Assembly (NCBI RefSeq): GCF_001423765.1
Contig: NZ_LMPG01000012.1
Coordinates: 156,400 to 220,399 of the forward strand
DNA: 64,000 nt
From: Sphingomonas sp. Leaf343
GTDB lineage: Bacteria > Pseudomonadota > Alphaproteobacteria > Sphingomonadales > Sphingomonadaceae
Reading direction: 5' to 3'
Part shown: positions 14,943 through 24,924 of the stretch, piece by piece
Layout: every line of letters starts with the position of its first letter
Numbering within the stretch: the stretch's first letter is position 1
Position numbers and translations under genes: made by a program
The notes under the pieces: generated by a model
What the model was told of the DNA's origin: nothing
The model's database searches: none
Seen by the model: the letters and a program-made list of their open reading frames with translations, nothing else

Positions 14943-15509
14943 TCAGCCGCCCAGCTTCTCCACCTTCGCCTGAAGCGCCGCCATTTCCGCCTTCAGCGCG
15001 GCGAGCGTGTCGTCCTTGGCCTCGTCGGCCGTTGCCGATGTCGGCGTCGGCGTGGGCACGCCGCCGACGGGGGGCTTGAACGCGGTCGCGGCGGCTTCGA
15101 ACATGGCCATGTTGCGCTTGGCGATTTCGGCGAAGGGGCCGGTGGCGAACGCGCCCTCGACGGCGGTGCGGAACTGTTCCTGGTTGCGGCGGAAGCTGTC
15201 CATCGACGCCTCCAGATAGCTCGGCACCATCGACTGCATCGAGTCGCCATACATCGAGATCAGCTGGCGCAGGAAATTGACCGGCAGCATCGTCTCACCG
15301 CGGCTTTCCTCTTCCATGATGATCTGGGTCAGGACATTGTGGGTGATGTCCTCGTCGGTCTTGGCATCGACGACTTTGAAATCGCGACCCTCACGCGTCA
15401 TCTTGGCGAGGTGGTCGAGCGTGATGTAGGACGACGTCTCGGTGTTGTAGAGACGACGGTTCGCGTATTTCTTGATGACGACCGTTCCGCCGGCGTTCTG
15501 CTTCTTCAT
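14943..15509 (-). CDS. phaR: Polyhydroxyalkanoate synthesis repressor PhaR
   Basis: A 188-residue regulator. The N-terminal PHB/PHA-accumulation DNA-binding domain reads VVIKKYANRRLYNTETSSYI near residues 10-29. It is followed by FKVVDAKTDEDITHNVLTQI and a helical part with PVNFLRQLISMYGDSMQ. The C-terminus is Pro/Thr-rich, then a short coiled coil. Members bind DNA and PHA granules and derepress phasin and PHA genes when polymer is present. It is divergent from the PhaC-like gene with only 14 bases between start codons, so PhaR probably controls that gene too. Confidence 0.95.
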   Translation of the reverse strand: MKKQNAGGTVVIKKYANRRLYNTETSSYITLDHLAKMTREGRDFKVVDAKTDEDITHNVLTQIIMEEESRGETMLPVNFLRQLISMYGDSMQSMVPSYLEASMDSFRRNQEQFRTAVEGAFATGPFAEIAKRNMAMFEAAATAFKPPVGGVPTPTPTSATADEAKDDTLAALKAEMAALQAKVEKLGG

Positions 15510-15523
15510 GGAAATCCCCCCGA

Positions 15524-16609
15524 GTGTCGTCCTCTTTCGAACAGCCTAGGCCCAACGATGACGCACCGCAACACGCGCCGCGCCCCCTGCCGCTGTTCCT
15601 CGACATGCTGCGCAGCGAAACCGCAAAAGATCCGGCGCGCCGCGCTGCGGCATTGCTGGGGCTGGCCCGATATCAGGCGGCGCGACGCGAGCATGGCCTG
15701 CCGCCCCTGAAGGAGGTGCGACGCCATGGCCGGGTGACGTTGCGCGGCACCGCCGGGGAGGGAACACCGGTGGTGCTGGTGCCGTCGCTCATCAATCCGC
15801 CGGCCGTGCTCGACCTGTCGGAAGACCGGTCGCTGCTGCGGTGGCTGGGGGCGCAGGGGTTTGCGGCGTGGCTGCTCGACTGGGGCGAGCCGGTGCCGGC
15901 GGAACGGGACCTGTCAGTCACGGGGCATGTCGAGTCGCTGCTGCTGCCGTTGCTGGCGACGTTCGACCGGCCGCCGGTGCTGGTCGGATATTGTCTGGGC
16001 GGGACGATGGCGCTGGCCGCCGCCGCGCGGGCCCGGGTTGCCGGGGCTCAGGTCGCGGGGGTAGCGACGATGGCCGCGCCATGGAAGTTCGAGGGATACG
16101 GACCGGCACGGGATGCGATCGCGGCGATGTGGCGGGGCGCGCAACCGACATGCGAGGCGCTGGGGCTGGTCCCGATGGAGGTGTTGCAGGCGGGATTCTG
16201 GCAGCTCGATCCGGCGCGGACGATCGCCAAGTTCGAGGCGTTCGGCCGGATGGACCCGGACAGCGCCCAGGCCAAGGCGTTCATAAGGCTGGAGGACTGG
16301 AGCAATGCGGGTGCGCCGCTGACCTATGCCGCGGGGGCGGAGCTATTCGCGATGATCGCCGACGATGCGCCGGGGCGCGGCATGTGGCGGGTCGGGGGCG
16401 ATACGGTCGATCCGGCGGCACTGGGCGTGCCGGCGGTGGAGTTCGTGTCGACGACCGACCGGATTGTACCTGCCGCGACCGCCGCCGGCTTGCCCGACCA
16501 CCGGGATATCGCGTCGGGGCATGTCGGCATGATCGTCGGCGGACGGGCGCGGGCGACCTTGTGGCAACCGCTTGCCGACTGGATCGCGGCCCTCCCCTCG
16601 CCTACATAG
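15524..16609 (+). CDS. PhaC-like poly(3-hydroxyalkanoate) synthase, alpha/beta hydrolase fold
   Basis: A 361-residue protein, the size of class III PhaC. The lipase-like box is GYCLGGT (about residues 155-161), with Cys in place of Ser as in PHA synthases. A GEP segment precedes it, and the Asp (STTDRIVP) and His (SGHVGMIVG) of the triad follow in order. An earlier PVVLVPSLINPPAVLDL matches the synthase substrate-entry region. It would polymerise hydroxyacyl-CoA. The GTG at 15524 keeps the conserved RPLPLFLDMLRSE stretch; ATG 15605 is an alternative. A partner subunit PhaE is not seen. It could be a related hydrolase. Confidence 0.78.
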   Translation: MSSSFEQPRPNDDAPQHAPRPLPLFLDMLRSETAKDPARRAAALLGLARYQAARREHGLPPLKEVRRHGRVTLRGTAGEGTPVVLVPSLINPPAVLDLSEDRSLLRWLGAQGFAAWLLDWGEPVPAERDLSVTGHVESLLLPLLATFDRPPVLVGYCLGGTMALAAAARARVAGAQVAGVATMAAPWKFEGYGPARDAIAAMWRGAQPTCEALGLVPMEVLQAGFWQLDPARTIAKFEAFGRMDPDSAQAKAFIRLEDWSNAGAPLTYAAGAELFAMIADDAPGRGMWRVGGDTVDPAALGVPAVEFVSTTDRIVPAATAAGLPDHRDIASGHVGMIVGGRARATLWQPLADWIAALPSPT

Positions 16610-16641
16610 CAAAACAGATTTTCGAGAGGATTCGACACATC

Positions 16642-17829
<1,188 letters not shown>

Positions 17830-17865
17830 CTCGGTCGACCGGTTTCGGTCCCGATGCGAAGTCGT

Positions 17866-17895
17866 TTCGCCCCTCCCCTGAAGGGATGGGGCGAA
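17866..17895 (+). terminator. Hairpin after the thiolase gene
   Basis: TTCGCCCC and GGGGCGAA form the outer stem, with an inner CCC/GGG pairing around a short loop, 36 bases after the thiolase stop. There is no clear T run, so it is only a possible transcript end or RNA-stability element. Confidence 0.45.
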
Positions 17896-17972
17896 GCCGC
17901 CGTGACGTCATCGCGCCCATAGCCTTTTGCGACCACGTTGACGATGCAGCGGATCGGTAGGAGGATATCGGT

Positions 17973-19049
17973 ATGACGTTGCTCATGCTTCTGACCGGCG
18001 CGGTAGCCGGTGGCGACCTTCCGCCGGCACCGCCGCCGCCCATGGCGCAGCCGGTCCTGATGCGCTGGATGCCCGGCGAGGTGAGATGTGGGGGCGGCGT
18101 GCCGGCCGGCGCGCGCGCCTTGCGACCTTATACGAGCCTGTCGTGGTCGTCGGTTACCAGGGTGCCGACGACTTATCGTTTCCGGATCGACGAGACCGGT
18201 CGGCCCCTGTCGATCGTGCGGCAGGCGGAGGGATGGGTCGACGGAGCGGAGGACGTTGCGCCGTCGCTCGCCGCGTCGCGCTTCGCACCGGGGGCGGCAC
18301 GGGACTGCACGATTATCTATACACCCGATCCAAGGACGATGGCGAACGCGCCCGTCGAGGATCTGATGTCCTTTTCCGTCATGCCGCTGAATGGGACGCT
18401 GCCGCCGGCGGGATGGGAGCGCATCCGGCCGGTGGGCGGCGATTGCGACCGGGAGCCGCGGGTGCAGTGGCTGGTCGCGGTATCGCCCGATTACGAACGG
18501 CTGCCCGCCGCCGCCGGGGTGCGCGACTGGAGCCTGGTGGGATACGATCAGGACGCGGAGGGTCGCCCGGTCAGGACGCGGCTGGCCGGCGGCACGGGCA
18601 ATGCCGCGCTGGATGCCGCGGCCCTGCGGGCGATCGGGGAGTCGCGACTAACCGGCGGCGCGCGGACCGGCTGCCTCAATCCCTATCTCCGGCGGGCGAC
18701 GCGGCTGGCCGCACCAGCCGATGTCGAGCTCGACGCGTTGCGACCGGCCGATGGGAATTGCCCCAAGGATGCCGATTGGGCGCAACAGCCGCAGCTGATC
18801 TACCCCGAACCCTGGGGCCGGCGGGCGATCGAGGGTTGGGCGGTGCTCGCCTATGACGTCGCGCCGTGGGGGGCGACGGGCCATGTCCGGGTGCTGCGCG
18901 CCGAGCCGGCTGACGAGTTCGGGACGGCGGCGGCGTCCATCCTGTCGGGGGCGCGAAGGGCGTCTTCGTCGACAGGGTATACCGGATGCGTCGAGCGGGT
19001 GGTCTTCAGGATGGGACCGGGGACGTTCGAGATCATGGCGGACAATTGA
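17973..19049 (+). CDS. Protein with three TonB-C-like repeats
   Basis: A 358-residue protein with a short hydrophobic N-terminus (MTLLMLLTGAVAGG) and a Pro-rich start. Three modules follow, each with a YDV/YDQ/FRID strand, a G..G or GRP turn, a helix rich in AA, then ASRFAPGAARDC, ESRLTGGARTGC or a comparable ARRASSSTGYTGC. They lie at about residues 65-110, 180-225 and 290-345. The last, EGWAVLAYDVAPWGATGHVR, resembles TonB C-terminal domains. There is no long TonB-like transmembrane anchor or proline stalk. AGGAGGATA lies just before the ATG. It is probably a periplasmic protein; the role is unknown. Confidence 0.7.
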   Translation: MTLLMLLTGAVAGGDLPPAPPPPMAQPVLMRWMPGEVRCGGGVPAGARALRPYTSLSWSSVTRVPTTYRFRIDETGRPLSIVRQAEGWVDGAEDVAPSLAASRFAPGAARDCTIIYTPDPRTMANAPVEDLMSFSVMPLNGTLPPAGWERIRPVGGDCDREPRVQWLVAVSPDYERLPAAAGVRDWSLVGYDQDAEGRPVRTRLAGGTGNAALDAAALRAIGESRLTGGARTGCLNPYLRRATRLAAPADVELDALRPADGNCPKDADWAQQPQLIYPEPWGRRAIEGWAVLAYDVAPWGATGHVRVLRAEPADEFGTAAASILSGARRASSSTGYTGCVERVVFRMGPGTFEIMADN

Positions 19050-19082
19050 GGTCGCGGTTCCGGTGAGGAACGTCCTTCGGGT

Positions 19083-19592
19083 GTGTCGCGCAAGGTGCCG
19101 ACCGTCGTGATCGGCTTGCTGTGGCCCCTTGCGACATCACGGCTTGCTATTCGGCCGTTCATACCGGCGGATGCCGGCGATCTGCGGCGGTTGACGGATC
19201 ATCCCGCGATCACCGGGCCGATCGATTTCCTGTCCTCGCCCTTCGATGACGACGACGCCGTGGCGCTGATCGCGCGGAACGGTGCGGAGGAGTGCTTTCT
19301 GGGGCTGTGGGAGGGTGACGATCTGGTCGGCTGCGTCGGCGTGCATCTGCGGGCGGGCGAGCGGATCGAGATCGGCTACTGGATCGACGCCGCGCGGCAC
19401 GGGCGCGGCTATGCGAGCAAGGGCGTTGCCGCCGTTCTGCACGCCTTGCGGGGCGCGCATCCGGATCGCCGGATCGTCGCAGAGTGCAGGCCGGCGAACC
19501 TTCCGTCGTGGCGCCTGCTGCACAAGCTCGGCTTCCGCGATACGGGCGAAGCCGGGGACCGGGTCGGGCGGGCGTTGCTGATGCTGGAGTGA
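19083..19592 (+). CDS. GNAT family N-acetyltransferase
   Basis: A 169-residue acetyltransferase of the RimJ/RimL type. It shows SRLAIRPFIPADAGDLRRL at the N-terminus, IGYWIDAARHGRGYASKGVA covering the acetyl-CoA loop (G-R-G-Y-A), and a C-terminal AECRPANLPSWRLLHKLGF, the usual Asn/Ser-containing motif B. It would acetylate an amine on a small molecule or a protein N-terminus. The GTG at 19083 is uncertain; a start nearer the LATSRL segment is possible. It is convergent with alr, seven bases apart. Confidence 0.87.
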   Translation: MSRKVPTVVIGLLWPLATSRLAIRPFIPADAGDLRRLTDHPAITGPIDFLSSPFDDDDAVALIARNGAEECFLGLWEGDDLVGCVGVHLRAGERIEIGYWIDAARHGRGYASKGVAAVLHALRGAHPDRRIVAECRPANLPSWRLLHKLGFRDTGEAGDRVGRALLMLE

Positions 19593-19599
19593 TCGGCTC

Positions 19600-20637
19600 T
19601 CAGGCCCAGACCCGCCCATAGCGTGCGCCCAGCCCGGTCAGCAGTTCGTATTGCGACAGGCCGGAGGCGGCGGCGGCGGTGGGGAGATCGAAGGCGATCG
19701 ACACCCAGTCACCCTCCGCGAGATCGGGCACGGCATCGACGTCGAGCGCGACGAGATCCATCGACACGCGCCCGATCACCGGCAGCGTCACGTCGCCGAC
19801 AACGGCCGATCCGCGGTCGGAGAAGCCGCGCAGATAGCCGTCCGCATAGCCGAGGTTGAGGATCGCGACTTCGGTGTCCGCCGGCGCGGTCCACGTGGCG
19901 TTGTAGCCGACCGTCGCGCCGGCGGGCACGCGACGGCGTTGCAGGACCTGCGCCTGCGGGGTCACGACCTGTCCGATCACGCCGGCGAGTTCGGTGCGGG
20001 CGATGCCGCCGTAGAGCGCGAGGCCGGGTCGCGTCAGGTCGAAGGCGTAACCGGTCCCGAGCGCGATGCCCGCGGAATTGGCGAGGCTGAGGCGGCGCGC
20101 GCCGGTGCTGCCGCGCAATGCCTCCAGTGCGGCGCGTTGCGCCGGGTTCATCGGTGCGTCCTCGTCGGCGCAGGCGAGATGGCTCATCAGCGTATCGATC
20201 GCGAGTCCGTCGAGCAGCCCGGACGCGACATCCGCCGCCGCCAGACCGAGCCGGTTCATGCCGGTATCGACCATCACGTCGCACGGTCCCCCGCCCGCCT
20301 CCCGCCAGCGCGCGACCTGCGTCGGCGTATTCAGCACCGGGCGGGCGAAGCCGGCGAGCGCGGCGGGAACGTCCTCCGCGCGGAGGCCGTGCAGGACCGA
20401 CACGGTCAGGCCGAGCGGCGCGAGCGCCTGCGCCTCCGCCCAGGTCGCGGTGAAGAAGTCGCGGCATCCCGCCTGCGCGAGGCGTCCGGCCACCTGCACC
20501 GCACCGAGGCCATAGCCGTCCGCCTTGACCGCGGCGCCGGTGGCCGCGGTGCCGCTCATCCGGTCGAGTGCGCGCCAGTTGGCGGTGAGTGCGTGGCCGT
20601 CGATGAGCAGGCGAAGCGGGGGCGGGATGGCGATCAC
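19600..20637 (-). CDS. alr: Alanine racemase
   Basis: A 345-residue PLP enzyme interconverting L- and D-alanine for peptidoglycan or D-alanine catabolism. The PLP Lys is in AVKADGYGLG (about residue 38). VMVDTGMNRLGL and a LANSAGI motif follow in the barrel, and the catalytic Tyr is in TVGYNATW (about 246) in the C-terminal beta domain. RPGLALYGG is also present. It ends the leftward run that begins with mmsA, 90 bases after mmsB, so it may be read with the valine operon. DadX and Alr types cannot be told apart from sequence alone. Confidence 0.93.
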   Translation of the reverse strand: MIAIPPPLRLLIDGHALTANWRALDRMSGTAATGAAVKADGYGLGAVQVAGRLAQAGCRDFFTATWAEAQALAPLGLTVSVLHGLRAEDVPAALAGFARPVLNTPTQVARWREAGGGPCDVMVDTGMNRLGLAAADVASGLLDGLAIDTLMSHLACADEDAPMNPAQRAALEALRGSTGARRLSLANSAGIALGTGYAFDLTRPGLALYGGIARTELAGVIGQVVTPQAQVLQRRRVPAGATVGYNATWTAPADTEVAILNLGYADGYLRGFSDRGSAVVGDVTLPVIGRVSMDLVALDVDAVPDLAEGDWVSIAFDLPTAAAASGLSQYELLTGLGARYGRVWA

Positions 20638-20727
20638 GTCGCCCCGATAGCCGCTGCGGCCCCGGTCAGGCCAGCCCGGTCGCGCCGGAAAAGGTGCCGG
20701 CGGCGATCGACGGGCGGGCGGCGGCGC

Positions 20728-21597
20728 TCACAAGGTGCAGATGATGCCGGAGAAATCGACTGCGCCGTTGCCCGCCGCCGCGAATGCCTCGTACAATTCG
20801 GCGGCGCGGGTGCCCATCGGCGTGGTCGCGTTCGCATCGGCGGCGGCAGCCATGGCGAGGCGCAGGTCCTTCAGCATCAGCGCGGTCGCGAAGCCGCCCT
20901 TGTAGTCGTGGTCGGCGGGGGTGACCGGACCGACGCCGGGCAGCGGCGCGTAGCTGGTCATCGACCAGCTCTGGCCGGACGACACGCTGGCGATATCATA
21001 GAACGCCTGCGGGTCGAGGCCGAGCTTCTGCGCCATCACGAACGCCTCGCACGTGGCGATCATCGTCGCGCCGAGCAGCATGTTGTTGCACATCTTCGCC
21101 GCCTGCCCCGCACCGTTGTCGCCCGCGCGGATCACCGCCTTGCCCATATCGTCGAGGAGCGGCTTCGCACGGTCGAAGCCAGCATCGGTGCCGCCGACCA
21201 TGAAGGTCAGCGTCCCCGCCGCCGCCGCCGCGATGCCGCCGGAGACGGGCGCGTCGACGGCGACGAAGCCCTTCGCGGCGGCATCTTCGGCGACGCGGCG
21301 AGCGGTGGCGACGTCGATCGTCGAGCAATCGATCAGCAGCGTGTCGGGCGCGATCACCACGAAGAGTTCGTCGTAGACGGAGGCGACATGGGCGCCGGCG
21401 GGGAGCATCGTCACGACCGCCTCCGCATCCTGCGCCGCATCGGGCGCGGAGGTGGCGCGGGTGCAACCGGCGGCTTCGGCGCGGGCGAGCGCGTCCTCGC
21501 TCAGATCGAAGGCGCGGACGGAATGGCCGGCTTTTGCAAGGTTCGCAGCCATGCCGCCGCCCATATTGCCCAGACCGATGATCGCGACGCGTGCCAT
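20728..21597 (-). CDS. mmsB: 3-Hydroxyisobutyrate dehydrogenase
   Basis: A 289-residue NAD-dependent dehydrogenase that oxidises 3-hydroxyisobutyrate to methylmalonate semialdehyde in valine breakdown. The N-terminal Rossmann motif is AIIGLGNMGGGMAANLAKAG. DAPVSGGIAAAAAGTL is the substrate loop. The catalytic Lys is in GAGQAAKMCNNML (about residue 170). The frame extends far upstream, but the ATG at 21597 gives MARVAIIGLG as in relatives. It lies downstream of the enoyl-CoA hydratase gene, separated by a 210-base gap with a repeat element, and complements mmsA. Confidence 0.95.
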   Translation of the reverse strand: MARVAIIGLGNMGGGMAANLAKAGHSVRAFDLSEDALARAEAAGCTRATSAPDAAQDAEAVVTMLPAGAHVASVYDELFVVIAPDTLLIDCSTIDVATARRVAEDAAAKGFVAVDAPVSGGIAAAAAGTLTFMVGGTDAGFDRAKPLLDDMGKAVIRAGDNGAGQAAKMCNNMLLGATMIATCEAFVMAQKLGLDPQAFYDIASVSSGQSWSMTSYAPLPGVGPVTPADHDYKGGFATALMLKDLRLAMAAAADANATTPMGTRAAELYEAFAAAGNGAVDFSGIICTL

Positions 21598-21668
21598 GTT
21601 GTCCTCTCCTGTCCTGTGTTCGTTCGAAGCGGGCGACTGGAGTGCGATGACCCTTACTCGTCCCAACT

Positions 21669-21752
21669 CGTTTGCCCTGAGCCTGTCGACGGGCCTGTCT
21701 CCACGTGCCGATCGCTTGCGGATGGCTGGGCTTCGACAGGCAGCCCGAACGG
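21669..21752. repeat. Diverged copy of the REP-like CGTTCGCCCTGAG element
   Basis: The left arm reads CGTTTGCCCTGAGCCTGTCG and ends ACGGG. The right arm CTTCGACAGGCAGCCCGAACGG is a degraded inverted copy. The length (84 bases) matches the element at 5396-5480. It fills the gap between mmsB and the upstream hydratase gene. Confidence 0.72.
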
Positions 21753-21807
21753 ATCGGGGTTTGTGCCGTCCCATTACCACGACGGCGCGAGTTCTCTGCG
21801 GCGCAGA

Positions 21808-22584
21808 TCAGCGCCCCGTCCAGACTCCTGCCCGCTTCTCGACGAAGGCGGCCATGCCTTCCGACTGATCTTCGGTGCCGAACAGGCCGTGGAACAGGCG
21901 GCGTTCGAACTGGACGCCGTGCGACAGGCTCATTTCGAACGCGGCGTTGACCATTTCCTTGTTCGCCAGCACGGCGAGCGGGGCCATGCCGGCGATCGTC
22001 TGCGCGGTCTTCACCGCATCGTCGATCAGGTCGTCGGCGGGGACGATGCGGCTGACGAGGCCGGCGCGCTCGGCCTCGTCAGCGTCCATCATGCGGCCGG
22101 TCAGGCACATCTCCATCGCCTTGGCCTTGCCGACCGCGTGCGCCAGCCGCTGCGACCCGCCCATGCCGGGGGACACTGCGAGCTTGACCTCGGGCTGGCC
22201 GAACCTGGCGGTGTCGGCGGCGAGGATGAAGTCGCACATCATCGCGACCTCGCAACCGCCGCCCAGCGCGTAGCCGGCGACCGCGGCGATGATCGGCTTG
22301 CGCGTGCGGGTGAAGCGGTCCCAGCCGGCAAAGAAGTCGTGGCCGTACATATCGGCGAAGCCCTGCGCCTGCATCTCCTTGATGTCGGCCCCCGCGGCGA
22401 ACGCCTTCGCGCTGCCGGTGAGGACGGCGCAGCCCTGCGACGCGTCCTTGTCGAAGGCGGCCATCGCGTGGAGCAGCTCGTCCAGCACCCGACCGTTCAG
22501 CGCATTGAGCGCCTGCGGGCGGTTGAGCGTGACGAGCGTCGCCGCGCCGCGCTGCTCGACCAGGATCGTCTCGTATTCGGCCAT
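21808..22584 (-). CDS. Enoyl-CoA hydratase
   Basis: A 258-residue crotonase-fold enzyme. The first oxyanion segment is [12 protein letters not shown]. The second is [19 protein letters not shown], holding the first catalytic Glu. The second Glu is in [19 protein letters not shown], the standard hydratase pair. In this operon it would hydrate methacrylyl-CoA to 3-hydroxyisobutyryl-CoA, though such enzymes are broad. The start at 22584 gives [13 protein letters not shown]. The upstream gene ends 11 bases before it. Confidence 0.93.
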   Translation of the reverse strand: MAEYETILVEQRGAATLVTLNRPQALNALNGRVLDELLHAMAAFDKDASQGCAVLTGSAKAFAAGADIKEMQAQGFADMYGHDFFAGWDRFTRTRKPIIAAVAGYALGGGCEVAMMCDFILAADTARFGQPEVKLAVSPGMGGSQRLAHAVGKAKAMEMCLTGRMMDADEAERAGLVSRIVPADDLIDDAVKTAQTIAGMAPLAVLANKEMVNAAFEMSLSHGVQFERRLFHGLFGTEDQSEGMAAFVEKRAGVWTGR

Positions 22585-22595
22585 GCTGGCTCCCT

Positions 22596-23639
22596 TCAGT
22601 TCGGCGTCCATTCCTCGCCGGCGGGCAAGGGTGCGAAGATGCGGTCGATCATATGGTCGCTGACCTCCGCCGGGGTGGCGGGGTTCCAGCGAGGCGCGTT
22701 GTCCTTGTCGACGATCAGCGCGCGCACGCCCTCGGCGAAGTCGGGGCGCTGCACGACGTGGACGGCGACGGCATATTCCTGACGCATCTCGTCCTCGAAG
22801 GTCGGCATCTGCGCACCGTCGAGCACCAGCTTGAGCGATACCTTCATCGCCTGCGGCGACTTGGTCGCGAGCGTGGCGCGCTGGGCCTGCGCCCAGTCGC
22901 CACCATCCGCGTCGAGTGCGGCGAGGATCGTTTCCAGATCGTCGGCGGCGAACAGGCGATCGATCGCCTCGCGATGCGCCAGCAGAGGAGCGTCGGGCGC
23001 AGGGATCGAGAGCGCATCCAGCGTCGCGTCGATGGCCTGCGGATCGGCGGCGATCCGCGCTTTCGCCTCTTCGAGACGATCGGCGGGCAGATAATGCGTG
23101 GCCAGCCCAAGCGCGAGGCATTCCGCGCCGTGCAGCCGATGACCGGTGAGCGCGAGATACTGACCGACGCGGCCGGGCAGGCGCGACAGGTACCAGCCGC
23201 CGCCGACATCGGGGAACAGCCCGATGCCCGTTTCGGGCATCGCGAACTTCGTGTTCTCCGTCGCGACGCGGTAGCGGCACGGCAGCGCGATGCCGACGCC
23301 GCCGCCCATCGTGATACCGTCCATGAAGGCGACGATCGGCTTCACATAGGTGAACAGCCGGTGGTTCATGCGGTATTCGGTGGCGAAGAACGCGCGCGCG
23401 TCGCTGCCGTCGCCGGAGCCGCTGTCCGCGAGCATGCGGATGTCGCCGCCGGCGCAGAAGCCGCGCCCCTCGGCGTGATCGAGGATGATCGCCTCGATCG
23501 CGGTGTCCGCACGCCAGTCCTCCAGCGCAGCGGTGATGGCTTCGCACATGGACAGGTTGAGGGCGTGGATCGCTTTCGGGCGGTTGAGGCGGAGGTAGGC
23601 GACGGGGCCTTCGACGGTGACGAGGATGTCTTCAGTCAC
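22596..23639 (-). CDS. 3-Hydroxyisobutyryl-CoA hydrolase
   Basis: A 347-residue crotonase-superfamily thioesterase. It has [30 protein letters not shown] and the hydrolase signature [26 protein letters not shown] segment, whose Glu and Asp distinguish it from hydratases. The length (about 350) and C-terminal extension also match. It frees 3-hydroxyisobutyrate for MmsB. The GTG at 23639 has GGAGG six bases upstream, but that GGAGG is one arm of a hairpin within a repeat element, so translation may be tuned by RNA folding. Confidence 0.93.
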   Translation of the reverse strand: MTEDILVTVEGPVAYLRLNRPKAIHALNLSMCEAITAALEDWRADTAIEAIILDHAEGRGFCAGGDIRMLADSGSGDGSDARAFFATEYRMNHRLFTYVKPIVAFMDGITMGGGVGIALPCRYRVATENTKFAMPETGIGLFPDVGGGWYLSRLPGRVGQYLALTGHRLHGAECLALGLATHYLPADRLEEAKARIAADPQAIDATLDALSIPAPDAPLLAHREAIDRLFAADDLETILAALDADGGDWAQAQRATLATKSPQAMKVSLKLVLDGAQMPTFEDEMRQEYAVAVHVVQRPDFAEGVRALIVDKDNAPRWNPATPAEVSDHMIDRIFAPLPAGEEWTPN

Positions 23640-23643
23640 TTCA

Positions 23644-23764
23644 CGCCTCCCCTTGCGGGGGAGGTGGCGCGCCGCAGGCGTGACGGAGGGGCAGCGATGG
23701 GGCGTCCTGCTCGTGGCTGCCCCTCCACCAGCTTCGCTGGTCCCCCTCCCCGTGCCGGGGTGGA
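23644..23764. repeat. GC-rich repeat cluster with hairpin carrying a ribosome site
   Basis: CCTCCCC-TTGC-GGGGGAGG (23646-23664) is an inverted repeat. It is followed by GGAGGGGCAGC and GCTGCCCCTCC arms around 23685-23735 and a CTCCCC/CGGGG tail. The whole interval between the acyl-CoA dehydrogenase and hydrolase genes is made of such arms. It resembles boundary repeats seen in sphingomonad genomes. Confidence 0.65.
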
Positions 23765-23778
23765 TTTAAGTGAGAGGC

Positions 23779-24924
23779 TCATTGGCGGGTCAGTTCGCGG
23801 CCGACGATCATGCGCATGACCTGATTGGTGCCTTCCAGAATCGAATGCACGCGCAGGTCGCGCCAGAAGCGTTCGATGGGGTAATCCATCAGGTAGCCGT
23901 AGCCGCCGTGCAACTGGAGTGCGCGGTCGACCACGCTGCTGCCGGTGTCCGTCGCCAGCCGCTTGGCCATTGCGGCGAACTTGGTCTTGTCGGGGGCGTT
24001 GGCGGTGACCTTGGCGGCGGCGATGTAGAGCAGCGCGCGGGCGGCCTCCAGCTCGGTCGCCATGTCGGCCAGCGTGAACTGCGTGTTCTGGAACTCGGCG
24101 ATGGGCTTGCCGAACTGCTGGCGATCGCGGGTGTAGCCGATCGCTTCGTCGATGCATCGCTGCGCGCCGCCGAGCGAGCAGGCGCCAATGTTGAGGCGGC
24201 CGCCGTCGAGGCCCATCATCGCGATGCGGAACCCCTCCCCCAGCCCGCCGACGAGGTTCTCGCCGGGCACGCGAACGCCGTCGAACGTCACCTGACGCGT
24301 GGGCTGCGAATGCCAGCCCAGCTTGCGCTCGTCCGCGCCGAACGACACGCCGGGCATGTCCTTTTCGATCACCAGCGCGGAGATGCCCTTCGGCCCCTCC
24401 TCGCCGGTGCGGACCATCGTGACGTAGACCTCGTTCTCGCCCGCGCCGGAGATGAACTGCTTCGATCCGGTGACGATCCAGTCGTCGCCGTCCTTCACCG
24501 CCTTCGTCTTCAGTGCCGATGCGTCGGAGCCGGACGAAGGCTCGGTCAGGCAATAGCTGGCGATGCGGTCCATCGTGACGAGCGACGGCAGGTATTTGTC
24601 CTTCACCGTCTGCGACCCGAACCGGTCGATCATCCACGACGCCATGTTGTGGATCGAGATGAACGCGGAGGTGGAGGGGCAACCGTACGCCATCGCCTCC
24701 ATGATGAGCGCCGCCTCCAGCCGGCCGAGCGCGATGCCGCCGGACTCTTCGGACACGTAGATCGACGCGAAGCCGAGTTCGGCCGCGGCCTTGATCGTGT
24801 CGCGCGGGAAGATGTGCTTTTCGTCCCACTCGCCCGCGAAGGGTGTGATGCGGTCGGCGGTGAAGCGCCGCGCGAGCTCCTGGATCTCGCGCTGGTCGTC
24901 CGTTAGGTCGAACTGGTTCGTCAC
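23779..24924 (-). CDS. Acyl-CoA dehydrogenase, probably isobutyryl-CoA dehydrogenase
   Basis: A 381-residue FAD flavoprotein. Segments are FDLTDDQREIQELARRF, the FAD/substrate motif YCLTEPSSGSDASALKT, WIVTGSKQFISGAG, the C-terminal QLHGGYGYLMDYPIERFWRD, and the catalytic Glu in SILEGTNQVMRMIVGREL. The Glu near the C-terminus is the short-chain arrangement. Isobutyryl-CoA is inferred from the operon. The GTG at 24924 overlaps the stop of the lipoprotein gene by four bases (GTGA), which implies translational coupling. Confidence 0.92.
   Translation of the reverse strand: MTNQFDLTDDQREIQELARRFTADRITPFAGEWDEKHIFPRDTIKAAAELGFASIYVSEESGGIALGRLEAALIMEAMAYGCPSTSAFISIHNMASWMIDRFGSQTVKDKYLPSLVTMDRIASYCLTEPSSGSDASALKTKAVKDGDDWIVTGSKQFISGAGENEVYVTMVRTGEEGPKGISALVIEKDMPGVSFGADERKLGWHSQPTRQVTFDGVRVPGENLVGGLGEGFRIAMMGLDGGRLNIGACSLGGAQRCIDEAIGYTRDRQQFGKPIAEFQNTQFTLADMATELEAARALLYIAAAKVTANAPDKTKFAAMAKRLATDTGSSVVDRALQLHGGYGYLMDYPIERFWRDLRVHSILEGTNQVMRMIVGRELTRQ

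Noticed and set aside
19651..22782. A 1043-codon open frame on the + strand
   Set aside because: Runs antisense across alr, mmsB, a repeat and the hydratase gene; composition is Arg/Gly/Ala-rich without any motif.
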